64,000 bases of DNA from DATMAM01 sp035559995 (GCA_035559995.1 DATMAM010000066.1:97164-161163), one strand, 5' to 3'. Counted from the first letter of the stretch, positions 24,805 to 34,414 are shown. The notes: generated by a model not told the origin, from the letters alone. Numbers and translations: made by a program.

Positions 24805-24888
24805 AGAAGTCGGAAGTCGGAAGTCAGAAGTCAGAATTCAGAATTCAGAAGTCAGAAGTCAGAAGTCAGAATTCAGAAGTCAGAAGTC
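24805..24888. repeat. Twelve tandem 7-bp repeats (AGAAGTC type)
   Basis: Twelve contiguous heptamers are variants of AGAAGTC, GGAAGTC and AGAATTC. They fill the gap between the decarboxylase beta gene and the end of the D-aminoacylase-like gene. The units carry no spacers, so this is not a CRISPR array. It is the same 7-bp period as the AAACCAG array at 1554-1595. Confidence 0.93.
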
Positions 24889-24897
24889 AAGCCGTAG

Positions 24898-26586
24898 CTA
24901 CTGGCTGCGGAGCACTTTTCCCGGATAGGCGCCTGTGTGCTCGCCGTTTTTCATCAAAATCGAGCCGTTGACGATCGTGTAATGAATTCCTTTCGCGTGC
25001 TGGATGTAGCGCGGCGCGCCGGTCGGCAAATCGTAAACGAGGTGCTGCTTGTCGACGTCGACGGTTTGCGGATCGAAAACGACCACATCGCCCGCCATTC
25101 CCGGCCGCAACAGGCCGCGATCGGCGATGCCCAAGACCGAGGCCGGCATAAACGTCAGTTTTCGGATCGCCTCTTCGAGCGGCATGATTTGCCGCTCGCG
25201 CACCCAGTAGCCCAAGAGCAGCGTGCAATAACCGAAGCCCGCGTTGTTGGCGACGTGGGCGCCGGCGTCCGACTGGCCGAGCAGCACGTAGGGGCTGCGA
25301 AAGATTTCCGCGACCGCCTTTTCGTCGCCTTGAGCGATCGAGTCTTGAAAGACGGTTTCGAGACCTTCGGCGAGAGCCAAGTCGAGAAACGCATCGATAA
25401 TCGATTTTCCCTGCGCGCGCGCCAGTTGCTGGATACTGGCGCCCTCGAACGGCTTGTGCTCCGGTTTGACGACCTCGCGCACGAAGACCAGATCCCAGCG
25501 GCGCGAAAAGCTGATGGGTTGGCGATCCTCGACCGCCTCTCGCGCCAGTTGCGCGCGCGTTTCGGGATTGCGAAGCTCCCGCATGCGGATTTCCAGGGGC
25601 AGTGACATGATTTTTCTCCAGGTCGGCATCTCGTCGAACCGGTTGGCGTTCTTGAGCGTCCAGCGCCTGAGCGACGGGCGAGTGGTTGTCATCGCGTAGG
25701 TCGCGGCGCCCTGGCGGAAGCTTTCCTCGACGTCGTTGAGCTGCTTGCGCCACAAGTCGGGCTCGCTCCAGCGCTGGCGAATGCTCTCTCCGATCAGCGG
25801 TCGGCGGGTGTTTTTGGCGATCTCGTTGTAGCGGCGGCTCAGCCGTTCGATCAGCTCCGGCGTCGCAAAGGCGCCGTGCGTGAACTGGACGGCTCCCCGC
25901 CGGCTCTCGCCGACCGCAAGGCACAGCCGCTCGATCTCGTCGAGGCTGGCGAGCCGGCTGGGAACGGGTTTGCCGTCCTCGCGATAGTGACTCTGGTTGT
26001 AATTGCTCGAGAAGCCGAACGCGCCCGCGCTCAGGCTCTCGCGGACGATCTCTTCCATCTGCCGGATTTCATCGTCCGTCGCTTCGCGCTCGACGCTGTC
26101 CTCGCCCATCACATAGTGGCGGACGGCGCAGTGCCCCACGAGCGTGGCGATGTTCAAGCCCTTCGGCCTTTTGTCGAGGAAGCTCATGTATTCGCCGTGC
26201 GTCGTCCATTCCCATGAAATCCCGGCCTGAAGCGCCTCGCGCGGCATCGCCTCCACGCGCACGAACGTGCCGATCAAGGCGTCGCGCATCTCGGGTTTGC
26301 ACGGAGCGAGCGTCAGGCCGCAGTTCCCCGTGACAACCGTTGTAACGCCGTGCTCGTTCGATGAGGAGCCCAGCGGATCCCAGAGAAGCTGAGCGTCGAA
26401 ATGGGTATGAAAGTCGATAAAGCCCGGGGCGACGGCGAGCCCGTCGACGTCGATGGTCCGAGCCGTGGGATCGTTGATCCGGCCGATCCCCTCGATGCGG
26501 CCGTTTTTTATCGCGAGATCGGCGACAAAGGAAGGTAATCCGGAGCCGTCGTAGATGCGCCCGTTCCTGAGCACCAAGTCGTACAT
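24898..26586 (-). CDS. N-acyl-D-amino-acid deacylase family amidohydrolase
   Basis: The 562-residue protein begins MYDLVLRNGRIYDGSGLP and carries the metal motif DFHTHFD (His60, His62) and GNCG with Cys89, the set seen in D-aminoacylases. ATG 26586 is preferred over one 13 codons upstream because GGAGG lies 8 bases before it. The C-terminal part (GDVVVFDPQTVDVD) is the small beta-sandwich domain typical of the superfamily. It would hydrolyse an N-acyl or cyclic amide, and the true substrate in this family is often unknown. It is divergent from the dihydroxyphthalate-decarboxylase-like gene. Confidence 0.9.
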   Translation of the reverse strand: MYDLVLRNGRIYDGSGLPSFVADLAIKNGRIEGIGRINDPTARTIDVDGLAVAPGFIDFHTHFDAQLLWDPLGSSSNEHGVTTVVTGNCGLTLAPCKPEMRDALIGTFVRVEAMPREALQAGISWEWTTHGEYMSFLDKRPKGLNIATLVGHCAVRHYVMGEDSVEREATDDEIRQMEEIVRESLSAGAFGFSSNYNQSHYREDGKPVPSRLASLDEIERLCLAVGESRRGAVQFTHGAFATPELIERLSRRYNEIAKNTRRPLIGESIRQRWSEPDLWRKQLNDVEESFRQGAATYAMTTTRPSLRRWTLKNANRFDEMPTWRKIMSLPLEIRMRELRNPETRAQLAREAVEDRQPISFSRRWDLVFVREVVKPEHKPFEGASIQQLARAQGKSIIDAFLDLALAEGLETVFQDSIAQGDEKAVAEIFRSPYVLLGQSDAGAHVANNAGFGYCTLLLGYWVRERQIMPLEEAIRKLTFMPASVLGIADRGLLRPGMAGDVVVFDPQTVDVDKQHLVYDLPTGAPRYIQHAKGIHYTIVNGSILMKNGEHTGAYPGKVLRSQ

Positions 26587-26794
26587 GACGATTCCCTCCT
26601 TCGGATCCCTCGCCTCGGCTGGCACACACTAGGGCAAATGCCAGACATCGGTCAAGGGAGGAAAGTAGGAACGGGAAATAAAAGCGGAGCCGGTTCGCCA
26701 AGCGATCCGGAGCGGGTTTTTACCGCCGTATGGCAGAGCGGTTTTATGTCTTGTCGGTCTTTGATAAATAGTCGCCGTTCGTGGAGGATGCGCG

Positions 26795-27781
26795 ATGTCT
26801 AGCAAGGTCACGATCACTCTCGGCATTCCCGACCATCCGCGCACGCGCGCGCTCATCGAGGGAAAGGTCACCGTCGACGGCTACGACCTCAAGATGACGT
26901 ACGACTTCGTCTCCTCGGGCGAGCGGCACCATCGTTTCGCGCGCGGCGAATTCGACGTCGGGGAATTTTCTCTAGCGACTTTCTTGAGGGCCAAAGAGAA
27001 AAAAAGGAACATCGTCGCGCTGCCGATCTTTTTCGAGCGCGGCCCGCGCCAGCGCAATATCTTTTACCGCGAGGGCGCGATCGGGCACCCGCGGGAGCTT
27101 GCCGGCAAGAAGATCGGCTGCACGCGCTACGGCGCCACCGCGATCGTCTGGGCGCGCGGCTTTCTCCTCGATGAGTACGGGCTCAGGACTCGGGACGCGC
27201 GCTGGTACGTGTCGGGAGCCGAGGTTTTCGTCGCCGGAGACTTGCCGATCAAAGTGGAGCGGCTCGAGCCGCCGGCGCCGTTTGGAAAGGAAAAGCAGCA
27301 TCTGGCTACGATGCTGAGTCAAGGCCGGCTCGACGCGGCCATCGTTACCGGGGATTTCGGCTACCGCGGGATTTTTGGCGGCGGGGAGCTGGCGCCGCTC
27401 ATGGAAAGCTTTCCCGGCGTAAAGGCGCTGTTCACCGATGCCGGCGAGATCATCCGCTACGTGCGCGAGAAGCGCGTCTATCCGATCATGCACGTGATCG
27501 CGATGAAGGAAGAGATCGCCGCGCGCCATCGCGACCTCCCGTCAAAGCTGCTTGAAGCGTTCCGCGCCGCAAAGACGCTCGCCGCCAACTACATGAGCGA
27601 AGAAGAGCGGGCCGGAGACGAAAAAGAAAAGGCGGTGCTCGGAGAAGACCCCTACGCGTATGTCCTCGGCGAGACAGAAAAGCGGACGATTCGCGCGCTC
27701 AACAGATATCAGATCGAGCAGGGGCTGATGAAACAGGAGCTGGCTATCGAAAGCCTCTTTGTTCCTGAAGCGCTCTCCTAG
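26795..27781 (+). CDS. 4,5-dihydroxyphthalate decarboxylase-like / substrate-binding-fold protein
   Basis: The 328-residue protein resembles Pht5-type proteins annotated as 4,5-dihydroxyphthalate decarboxylase, which share the periplasmic-binding (NMT1-like) fold. Visible family parts are GIPDHPRTRALIEGKV, GEFDVGEFSLATFL, GKKIGCTRYGATAIVWARG and YPIMHVIAMK. No signal peptide is present, so it acts in the cytosol. It lies just before the second UbiD gene in a convergent arrangement, and may act in aromatic diacid breakdown or as a ligand-binding protein. Confidence 0.8.
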   Translation: MSSKVTITLGIPDHPRTRALIEGKVTVDGYDLKMTYDFVSSGERHHRFARGEFDVGEFSLATFLRAKEKKRNIVALPIFFERGPRQRNIFYREGAIGHPRELAGKKIGCTRYGATAIVWARGFLLDEYGLRTRDARWYVSGAEVFVAGDLPIKVERLEPPAPFGKEKQHLATMLSQGRLDAAIVTGDFGYRGIFGGGELAPLMESFPGVKALFTDAGEIIRYVREKRVYPIMHVIAMKEEIAARHRDLPSKLLEAFRAAKTLAANYMSEEERAGDEKEKAVLGEDPYAYVLGETEKRTIRALNRYQIEQGLMKQELAIESLFVPEALS

Positions 27782-27803
27782 TCGGTGAACTATTCGCCCG
27801 TCG

Positions 27804-29414
27804 TCACTCCACGCCGCGCACCGGCACGCGCGCCCGCTTCATCTTTTCGCCGGTTTCGTAATGGCGGCCCTGGAGCGCAAGCCTTCCCGCCTCCAGATCG
27901 GCCTCGGGCCACCAGCCAAGCTCGTAGCCGTACCACGGCGGGCGCAGCGCGAGCGGCGGTAGCTCGAGCTTTTTCCAGATCGTCAGCGCCTCCTCCATGA
28001 TCTCCTTCGGCGGAAGGGATGTCGGCGGATAGGGCCACGGGCGGGTCGCGTCGATCAGAACCCTCGTCGACTGGATTTCCGATTTTCCCGCCTGCACGCC
28101 GCCGGGGTTTCCGCTCCCGGGAGGAAAGGCCGACCAGTCGGCGGACTGGAGCCGGCAGGGCCTGATTTTGAGATCGCGGTGCGGCTGCATCCGGTAAGTC
28201 ATCGCCCAGAAGATCGCGTCCGCGTCTCGCGGATCGATATCGTCGTCGACGATGATGATCATCTTGCTGCCGATGGCGGGAGATTCATCGCACGCCTCGA
28301 GAACGGCACTGGCCTCGCCCGGCTTCGGGTTGGCGATTTGCACACAGCAGAGGCCCCAGCTTCCGGTCGATTCGTGGAAGGCAACGCTCTTTACGTTCTC
28401 GAAGCCGCGGCTGTGGAGATACGAAAGCACGTTTCCCTCCGCGCCGATGCCGCGGATCTTGCTCGATTCCGAGGGCGGAAACTGGCTGAGCATGGCGACG
28501 TAAACAGGGTTCTTCCGATGGGTGATGCAGGTGACCTCCATGAACGGATTGAGCTGCTGCGGATCCATGTAGCCGGTGAACTCCCCGAACGGCGCCTCCG
28601 GCTCCATCAATTCGGTGTCGATGAAACCTTCGATGACGATCTCGGCGTTCGCGGGGACGACGAGATCGACGCTCTTCGCCCTCACGACGGGCACCGGCTC
28701 GCCGGCCAGGCCTCCGGCGACGGCGTATTCGTCGACGCCGTAGGGAATCTTGACGACCGAGGCGTACGAGACGCTGGGCGGGGCGCCGATGACAACCGCC
28801 GTGGGCATCGGTTTTCCGATCTTCTGCCATTTCCGCCAGTGCTGCGAGATGTGCTGTTGTCCGCCGGCGTTCATTCCCAGGCGCGTGCGCGATTTGACCA
28901 TGCCGCGGTAGTTGCCGATGTTCCGGATCCCCGTCTCGGGATCATAAGTGATCCAGTGGCTGGCGCTGGTATACGGGCCCGCGTCGAAGCCCGGGGTGGA
29001 AATCGGAATTGGAAACTCTTCCAGGCCCAAGCCTGGCTTGTCGAGATCCTCGCCCATGTGGATTTCTTCGTGCACCGGGCCCTTCTCGACCAGCACGGGC
29101 TCGATGGGATGGGTTCGCGCGTGCTCCCATTTTTCGCTGATCTTTTCCGGGTCGCACTGCAGTCCCTTCGCGTAGATCTGCCGCGATCCGGCGAGGCAGG
29201 CGACGGCGACCGGAATATCAAAGCGCCTTCCGAGGACGTCGGTCACGTTGGTGAAGAAAAACGCCTTTCGCTCCGATTCCGGAAGGCCGCGAAACTGCAA
29301 GCGCACGAGCGGGTGCAGTTGGGTGTCCTTGTTGATCTCTCTGTCGACGCGAATCAAAAGATCCGAGGCTTCAAGGGCCGCGATCAGCTCGCGGATGTCT
29401 TTGTAGTAAGCCAT
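27804..29414 (-). CDS. UbiD family prenylated-FMN (de)carboxylase, second copy
   Basis: The 536-residue protein is the second UbiD homologue. Asn165/Arg170 (TGIRNIGNYRG) and Glu273/Glu278 (PEAPFGEF) keep the catalytic spacing, with Ala in place of the usual Gly of the EGPF motif. IIIVDDDIDPRDADAIFWAM is the C-terminal signature. It is longer than the 4125-5513 protein and only distantly similar, so it likely uses another aromatic or alpha-beta unsaturated acid. The amidohydrolase paralogue is divergently encoded next to it, repeating the UbiD-amidohydrolase association of the first cluster. Confidence 0.92.
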   Translation of the reverse strand: MAYYKDIRELIAALEASDLLIRVDREINKDTQLHPLVRLQFRGLPESERKAFFFTNVTDVLGRRFDIPVAVACLAGSRQIYAKGLQCDPEKISEKWEHARTHPIEPVLVEKGPVHEEIHMGEDLDKPGLGLEEFPIPISTPGFDAGPYTSASHWITYDPETGIRNIGNYRGMVKSRTRLGMNAGGQQHISQHWRKWQKIGKPMPTAVVIGAPPSVSYASVVKIPYGVDEYAVAGGLAGEPVPVVRAKSVDLVVPANAEIVIEGFIDTELMEPEAPFGEFTGYMDPQQLNPFMEVTCITHRKNPVYVAMLSQFPPSESSKIRGIGAEGNVLSYLHSRGFENVKSVAFHESTGSWGLCCVQIANPKPGEASAVLEACDESPAIGSKMIIIVDDDIDPRDADAIFWAMTYRMQPHRDLKIRPCRLQSADWSAFPPGSGNPGGVQAGKSEIQSTRVLIDATRPWPYPPTSLPPKEIMEEALTIWKKLELPPLALRPPWYGYELGWWPEADLEAGRLALQGRHYETGEKMKRARVPVRGVE

Positions 29415-29844
29415 GGCGTCCTCCCTGGAGGAGAGTTTCTAATTTCGCGTCCCGAGTTCGCAAGTTTAACTAGAAACCGGCAACCCGGAACGAGAAAGCG
29501 CAAAGGGCCTCGTCTGGTCGCGCAGGTGTCGGAGCCGAGTGTCCGCTGTACGATCGCCTCCATCGTGGCGGCGTTAAGTTATTCCAAACTCCCGCCGGCC
29601 GTCAACGCAAACGCCCGTTGACCCAGGATGGCGAGCGTGATCTTATGAAGCGGGAATTCGTACCTGGCAGGCCACGAAAGACTTGCAATCCGCAAACACG
29701 AGGTTTGTAGGATGGAGGGAAGGCCCCGTGCGCCGATACCCCTCGTCCCCGCCCGGGTGGGTCGCGCGGGCCTGCGGCCATGAAGCCTTCGACACGCTCA
29801 GGACGCTCTGCGACACAAAAATCCCTGGAGAAGGAGAATGAGCG
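29415..29844. other. 430-base divergent intergenic region
   Basis: No gene or RNA was recognised here. It separates divergent UbiD and amidohydrolase genes, so promoters for both must lie inside. A degenerate stretch of ACCGGCAACCCGGAACG type recalls the heptamer arrays elsewhere. A CCTTCGACACGCTCAGGACG stretch resembles a short sequence dispersed in many bacterial genomes. The right end holds the GGAGAAGGAGA ribosome site of the amidohydrolase. Confidence 0.5.
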
Positions 29845-31014
29845 ATGGCCGAGTATCGCCTTTTTTCCGCCGATTCGCATCTCGAGATCTCGCCCGAGCG
29901 TTGGACGCCGCGCGTGCCGGTTAAATACCGCGGCCGGGCGCCCAGACTGATCAAGCTCGCCAACGGCGGCGATGCGATCATCGTCGAGAACCGGCCGATG
30001 TACGTCCTCGGTCTTGCCGTTGCCGCAAGGCCGTACGAGGAGCACGAGCTTACGGGTTTGAATTACGAAACCTCCGCCGGAGCGGGGAGCGCCGAGCAGA
30101 GGCTGCGGGAGCAGGAGCGCGACGGCGTCGACGGCGAGGTCCTTTTTACCTCAGCCGGGAATTTGAGCTTCTGGCGCGGCATTCGCGACGACGCCGCTTA
30201 CCGCGCCGTTTTGCACGCCTACAACGAGTTTCTCGCCGAAGAGTATTGCGCCGTGGCGCCGGACCGGCTCGTTGCGATGGGCGTGATCCCGAGCGCTTCG
30301 ATCGACGCTGCAATCGCCGAGCTGGAGTATTGCGCCAAGGCGGGACTGAAGGGTGTCGCACTCAACAGCTTCCCGACCGGCAAATCTTATCCCACGCCCG
30401 AGGACGACCGCTTCTGGGCCGCCGCTATCGACCTCGACATGGCGCTCACTGTTCACGTCGGGATGCGAACCGACGGCCCGCTCTTCAAGTACAAGCGCGA
30501 GCCGGGAGAGGTGGCTTTTGGCGGTGATCCGGTGCGGGTCCTGACCAGGTTTGGCGGCGGCGGCGCGGCACAAAATGCCGTCCAGCTCGTTTTGTCCGGC
30601 GTTTTTGATCGCTTCCCCAAGCTCAGAATCTTCTGGGCGGAGACGCAGATCGGCTGGCTCCCGTACTTTTACGAGCAGCTCGACGACACGTACCGGCGCA
30701 GCCGCTTCTGGATCGAGCGCTACTTCGGGATCGAAACGCTCAAGCGCCCGCCCAGCGAGTACATCCGCGAGCACTGCTACTGGGGATTCGTGTACGATCC
30801 TTTTGGCGTGCGCATGCGCTACGAAGTCGGCCTCGAGCGCGCGATGTGGGGCAGCGATTTCCCTCACGCGGCCGGTGATTGGCCGCACTCGCGGCGGGTG
30901 ATCGACGACATGTTTGCGGGCGTGCCCGAAGATGAGCGCCGGCGGATGCTGGCACTTAACGCCGTGGAGTTTTTCCACCTGAATCATTCCGGAAGAAAGA
31001 ACAGGGCAACATAA
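29845..31014 (+). CDS. Amidohydrolase family 2 protein, second copy
   Basis: The 389-residue protein is a close paralogue of the 1602-2807 product. It begins MAEYRLFSADSHLEISPERW with Asp10 and His12 as the metal motif, contains the shared block LANGGDAIIVENRP, an internal histidine in LTVHVGMRTDG, and the C-terminal WGSDFPHAAGDWPHS with the conserved Asp. It is followed 43 bases later by a dipeptide/nickel-type binding protein on the same strand. Probable role: hydrolysis or decarboxylation of an aromatic or cyclic acid. Confidence 0.88.
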   Translation: MAEYRLFSADSHLEISPERWTPRVPVKYRGRAPRLIKLANGGDAIIVENRPMYVLGLAVAARPYEEHELTGLNYETSAGAGSAEQRLREQERDGVDGEVLFTSAGNLSFWRGIRDDAAYRAVLHAYNEFLAEEYCAVAPDRLVAMGVIPSASIDAAIAELEYCAKAGLKGVALNSFPTGKSYPTPEDDRFWAAAIDLDMALTVHVGMRTDGPLFKYKREPGEVAFGGDPVRVLTRFGGGGAAQNAVQLVLSGVFDRFPKLRIFWAETQIGWLPYFYEQLDDTYRRSRFWIERYFGIETLKRPPSEYIREHCYWGFVYDPFGVRMRYEVGLERAMWGSDFPHAAGDWPHSRRVIDDMFAGVPEDERRRMLALNAVEFFHLNHSGRKNRAT

Positions 31015-31057
31015 GAAGCCGAACACGACCATATCCCGTTCGCAGGAGGAATCGATT

Positions 31058-32611
31058 ATGAAAGCTCGAGCGGCTTTCATCGTGGCGCTTGTTCTCGGAT
31101 CCGCGCCGGGGCTCGCCTTTTCGGCCGCGGCGCAGCCGAAAAAGGGCGGGACGATCACGCTGGCCACGCAGAACGACCTCGTGATCATGAACCCGATGAT
31201 CCGAACCGCGTCGACGGAACGACTGATGCGGATGCTGATGTTCGACTCTCTGCTGGGCATCGACGCGCAGGGGAACGTCCAACCCAATCTCGCCGAATCG
31301 TGGGAGATCTCCCCCGACGGAAAAGCACACACGTTTCGGCTGCGCCGAGGCGTGCTCTTTCACAACGGCAAGGAAATGACGGCCGAGGACGTCCGCTTCT
31401 CGATCAATTATACGTTGGATCCGAAAAACGGAGCTTACGGGTTTTCACGGCTCAGCCTGGTCGAGCGAGTGGAGGCGGCCGACAAATACGTGCTTCGGGT
31501 TTATCTGAAAAAGCCGACAGCGGTCTTTCTGACGTCTTTGACCAGCATCCAGTCTTTTCCGGTGGTTCCGAGCGGCTCGCTCGAGACGGGCGTCATGAAG
31601 CCCGCTCAGTTTCCCCCGGGCACGGGCGCTTTTCGGTTTGTCGAATGGGTTCCCGGACAGCGCGTGGTTTTCGAGCGCTTCGACCAGCACTGGGGACACA
31701 AGCCCTATGTGGATCGGGTCGTGATTCGCCCGATTGCCGACACGACCGTGCGCTTTACGGCCCTGCAAGCCGGCGACGTCGATATCATCGAGCGCACGCC
31801 TTACGAGTGGGTAAGGCAGGTCGTCGACGGGAAAGTAAAGGGCATCGGCTTCACCAAGGCGACGCTCGCCGGCTACCGCAGGCTCATTTTCAACGTCGCG
31901 CGGCCGCCGCTGAATAATAAAAAGCTCCGTCAGGCGATCGCCTACGCGATCGACAAGAAGGAGATTCTCGACGCGACTTACATGGGCTTCGGCGAGCCCG
32001 CGGATCAGAAATATCCCAAAGGCCACGCCTGGCATTTAACGAGCGCGCGCTCGTACAGCCGCGACCTGGAGAAAGCCAAGGCGCTGCTCAAGGAAGCGGC
32101 TTATAAGGGCGAGGTGCTCGAAATTCTCTCCGACAATGCGGCCTTTCATACGACGGAGACCACCGTCCTGCAAAACCAGCTCAAGAAAGTCGGCATCGCC
32201 GTCAAGCTCAACATGGTGGAGTGGGGCGCGTACCGGGAGCAGCAGCGAAAGGGCAACTTTCATCTGATGGTTTACGGCGGCAGCATCGATCCGGACCCCT
32301 CGCTCACCTACGGCCCGGACATCGGCTGCGAACAGGATCTCCGAAATCGCAGCTCCAACATGCCGGGCTACTGCGACAGGGAAATCGACGCGCTTCTAGA
32401 GAAGGCCGGGCTGGAATCGGACGCAAAAAAGCGAAAAGAAATTTTCGAGCGAATCATCGCGAAAGTCAGCGACGACCTGCCCGAGCTGCCGATCGGTTAT
32501 GTGCCGCGCTTCTACAGCTTTCGCGACTACGTCAAGGGATTTACCACCAACAGCGAGGGAGAGTTCCAGTTCCCGGGCGGCGGCCTGAGCCACGCCTGGC
32601 TCGATAAATAA
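31058..32611 (+). CDS. ABC transporter substrate-binding protein, family 5 (peptide/nickel/opine type)
   Basis: The 517-residue protein has a signal peptide (MKARAAFIVALVLGSAPGLAFSAAAQ) and the family 5 binding-protein layout: NDLVIMNPMIRTASTERLMRML, FRLRRGVLFHNGKEMTAEDVRFS, and a long C-terminal lobe. Members bind peptides, nickel complexes, glutathione or other small organics outside the membrane. GCAGGAGG precedes the ATG. No permease or ATPase genes follow, so it is an orphan component. Proximity to the amidohydrolase suggests uptake of its substrate. Confidence 0.9.
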   Translation: MKARAAFIVALVLGSAPGLAFSAAAQPKKGGTITLATQNDLVIMNPMIRTASTERLMRMLMFDSLLGIDAQGNVQPNLAESWEISPDGKAHTFRLRRGVLFHNGKEMTAEDVRFSINYTLDPKNGAYGFSRLSLVERVEAADKYVLRVYLKKPTAVFLTSLTSIQSFPVVPSGSLETGVMKPAQFPPGTGAFRFVEWVPGQRVVFERFDQHWGHKPYVDRVVIRPIADTTVRFTALQAGDVDIIERTPYEWVRQVVDGKVKGIGFTKATLAGYRRLIFNVARPPLNNKKLRQAIAYAIDKKEILDATYMGFGEPADQKYPKGHAWHLTSARSYSRDLEKAKALLKEAAYKGEVLEILSDNAAFHTTETTVLQNQLKKVGIAVKLNMVEWGAYREQQRKGNFHLMVYGGSIDPDPSLTYGPDIGCEQDLRNRSSNMPGYCDREIDALLEKAGLESDAKKRKEIFERIIAKVSDDLPELPIGYVPRFYSFRDYVKGFTTNSEGEFQFPGGGLSHAWLDK

Positions 32612-32654
32612 GCGGTCCCTGGCTTTGTCGGCGGGTTTTTGAGACACTCGGGGC

Positions 32655-33692
32655 ATGGAGGCGGACCGTCCGAAACGAACCCTGCGCGTTCTCATTCTCG
32701 AGGACTCGGAAGACGACGCGCTTCTCATGGTGCGCGAGCTACAGCGCGCGGGCTACGAGGTCGCGTTCGAGCGCGTCGACACGCCGCAGTTCTTTTCCGC
32801 CGAGCTGGCGCTGGAACGGTGGGATATTGTCCTCGCGGACTACCACCTGCCGTACTTCAGCGGCTACGAGGCGCTGGAGCTCTGGAAAAAGAGCGCGAGC
32901 ACGGCCCCGCTCATCTTCGTCTCGGGAGTCATGACGCCGGAAGTGGCGGTCGGCGCCATCAGAGAAGGCGCGCACGACTACATCAACAAGAATCATCTGG
33001 GCCTTCTCGTGCCCGCTATCGAGCGAGAACTCGGCGCCGCCGAGGAGCGGCGGCGCGCGCGCGCCGCGCTCCAGTCAACCGGCGAAGAACTCAACGCCAA
33101 GATAAGAAAGCAGGCGCAAGAGCTCGAGGGCTTGAACGAGGCGCTCGCCGCCGAGGTCGCGCGCCACGAGCAGACGAGAGCGATGGTCCGCCGCTATCTC
33201 GAGTGTCGGGCTTTGCTCCGCGGCGCTGCCGAACGGGCGGCCGCCGGGCTCGATCTACCCGATCTGGCGCGCAGCGTCGTCGGGATTTTTGAACGGGCCC
33301 TGCCGGACAGCGTGGGCACGGTCCGGCTGTTCGAGGGCGGCGGCATCGGCGAATCCACGGCTTACGCGAGCACGCTTGAAACGAAATGGCGCGACCCGAT
33401 GTGGGAAACGGCCGAGCGGGCGCTCGCGGGGCAGGCCGCGGGGAGCAACAGTCCCGTCGCGATCAACAAACTCGAAGACGAGCCGGACAATCCCTGTCGG
33501 GCGTTTTTTCACGCCGAAGGTTTGGTGTCTTACTTCGCCGCGCCGCTAAGCGCGCGCGGGAAGCTCCTCGGCCGGGTGTCGCTCTACACGCGCCGGGCGC
33601 ATGATTTTTCGCGGGAAGAAATAGAGCTCCTCGCGGCGCTCGCCGAGCAGGCCGCTCTGGCGATCGACGACTCGCAGCGGCGTTCCCAGTGA
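32655..33692 (+). CDS. Response regulator with REC, coiled-coil and GAF domains
   Basis: Residues 10-130 form a receiver domain with the acidic cluster EDSEDD, phospho-acceptor Asp62 in VLADYHLP and Lys in YINKNH. A charged helix (about 131-175) links it to a C-terminal GAF domain (about 185-340) ending LLAALAEQAALAIDD. No DNA-binding, kinase or cyclase output is present. It therefore may signal by protein contact, or it may be an accessory part of a phosphorelay. No histidine kinase is adjacent. Confidence 0.87.
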   Translation: MEADRPKRTLRVLILEDSEDDALLMVRELQRAGYEVAFERVDTPQFFSAELALERWDIVLADYHLPYFSGYEALELWKKSASTAPLIFVSGVMTPEVAVGAIREGAHDYINKNHLGLLVPAIERELGAAEERRRARAALQSTGEELNAKIRKQAQELEGLNEALAAEVARHEQTRAMVRRYLECRALLRGAAERAAAGLDLPDLARSVVGIFERALPDSVGTVRLFEGGGIGESTAYASTLETKWRDPMWETAERALAGQAAGSNSPVAINKLEDEPDNPCRAFFHAEGLVSYFAAPLSARGKLLGRVSLYTRRAHDFSREEIELLAALAEQAALAIDDSQRRSQ

Positions 33693-33700
33693 GATCCCGC

Positions 33701-34414
33701 TCAGTGCAGGGTCGGCTTGGACGAGTCGCGCTTTCCGCCCTCGACGATGCCGAAGCGCCGCTTGCGGCGCGCCAGGCGAAGCTGGTCCCAATAGATGCGC
33801 AGCCACACGAGCGGGTTGCGCCAGCGCAGATAGACGTAGCCGAACGCCATGCCGCCGAGATGCGCCAGGTGCGCGATCCCCGACGCGCCGGCCGTCGTCG
33901 ACAGATAGAGCGAGATGGCCCCGATGATCAGCACGAAGTATTTCATCTTCATCGGGAACAGGAAGTAAAAGTAGACGATGCGCTCGGGGTAGAGAAGCCC
34001 GTACGCGAGCAGGATGCCGTAAATTCCCGCCGAGGCGCCGATGCTGGGCGCCGACTGGTACGGCAGAAACAACACGTTCAGAAGCGCGCCGCCGGCGACG
34101 CAAATGTTGTAGTACTTGAGAAAGAACCCGCTTCCCCAACGCCGCTCCAGATCGCAGCCGAACATCCACAGCGCGAGCATATGGAAAACAAGATGAAAGA
34201 TCCCGCCGTGGAGAAACTGATAGGTGAGGAGCTGCCAGAGATAGAGCTTCTGCCAGACCAGCGCGGGGACGAGGCCGAAGATGAAAAGGATCGAGCGGTC
34301 GCCGAAAGCCTGCAGGAGAAAAATTGCTCCATTGGCGATGAGGAGCGCCTTTACCGCGGGCGTGATCTTGCCGCCGGGACCAAAGACGATGTTTCGCGCG
34401 GAGTAGGTCGCCAT
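33701..34414 (-). CDS. Rhomboid family intramembrane serine protease
   Basis: The 237-residue protein has six or more hydrophobic helices. Catalytic Ser128 lies in SIGASAGIYG and the partner His185 in AHLAHLGGMAFGY. The accessory HGGIFHLVFHMLALWMFG helix is also present. Rhomboids cut single-pass membrane proteins within the bilayer. The start at 34414 fits the family. A longer upstream reading would overlap the divergent gene at 34557 and has no support. The tail is strongly basic. Confidence 0.9.
   Translation of the reverse strand: MATYSARNIVFGPGGKITPAVKALLIANGAIFLLQAFGDRSILFIFGLVPALVWQKLYLWQLLTYQFLHGGIFHLVFHMLALWMFGCDLERRWGSGFFLKYYNICVAGGALLNVLFLPYQSAPSIGASAGIYGILLAYGLLYPERIVYFYFLFPMKMKYFVLIIGAISLYLSTTAGASGIAHLAHLGGMAFGYVYLRWRNPLVWLRIYWDQLRLARRKRRFGIVEGGKRDSSKPTLH

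Noticed and set aside
24805..24888. Possible CRISPR array
   Set aside because: Units are 7 bp with no spacers, and no cas gene is in the window.
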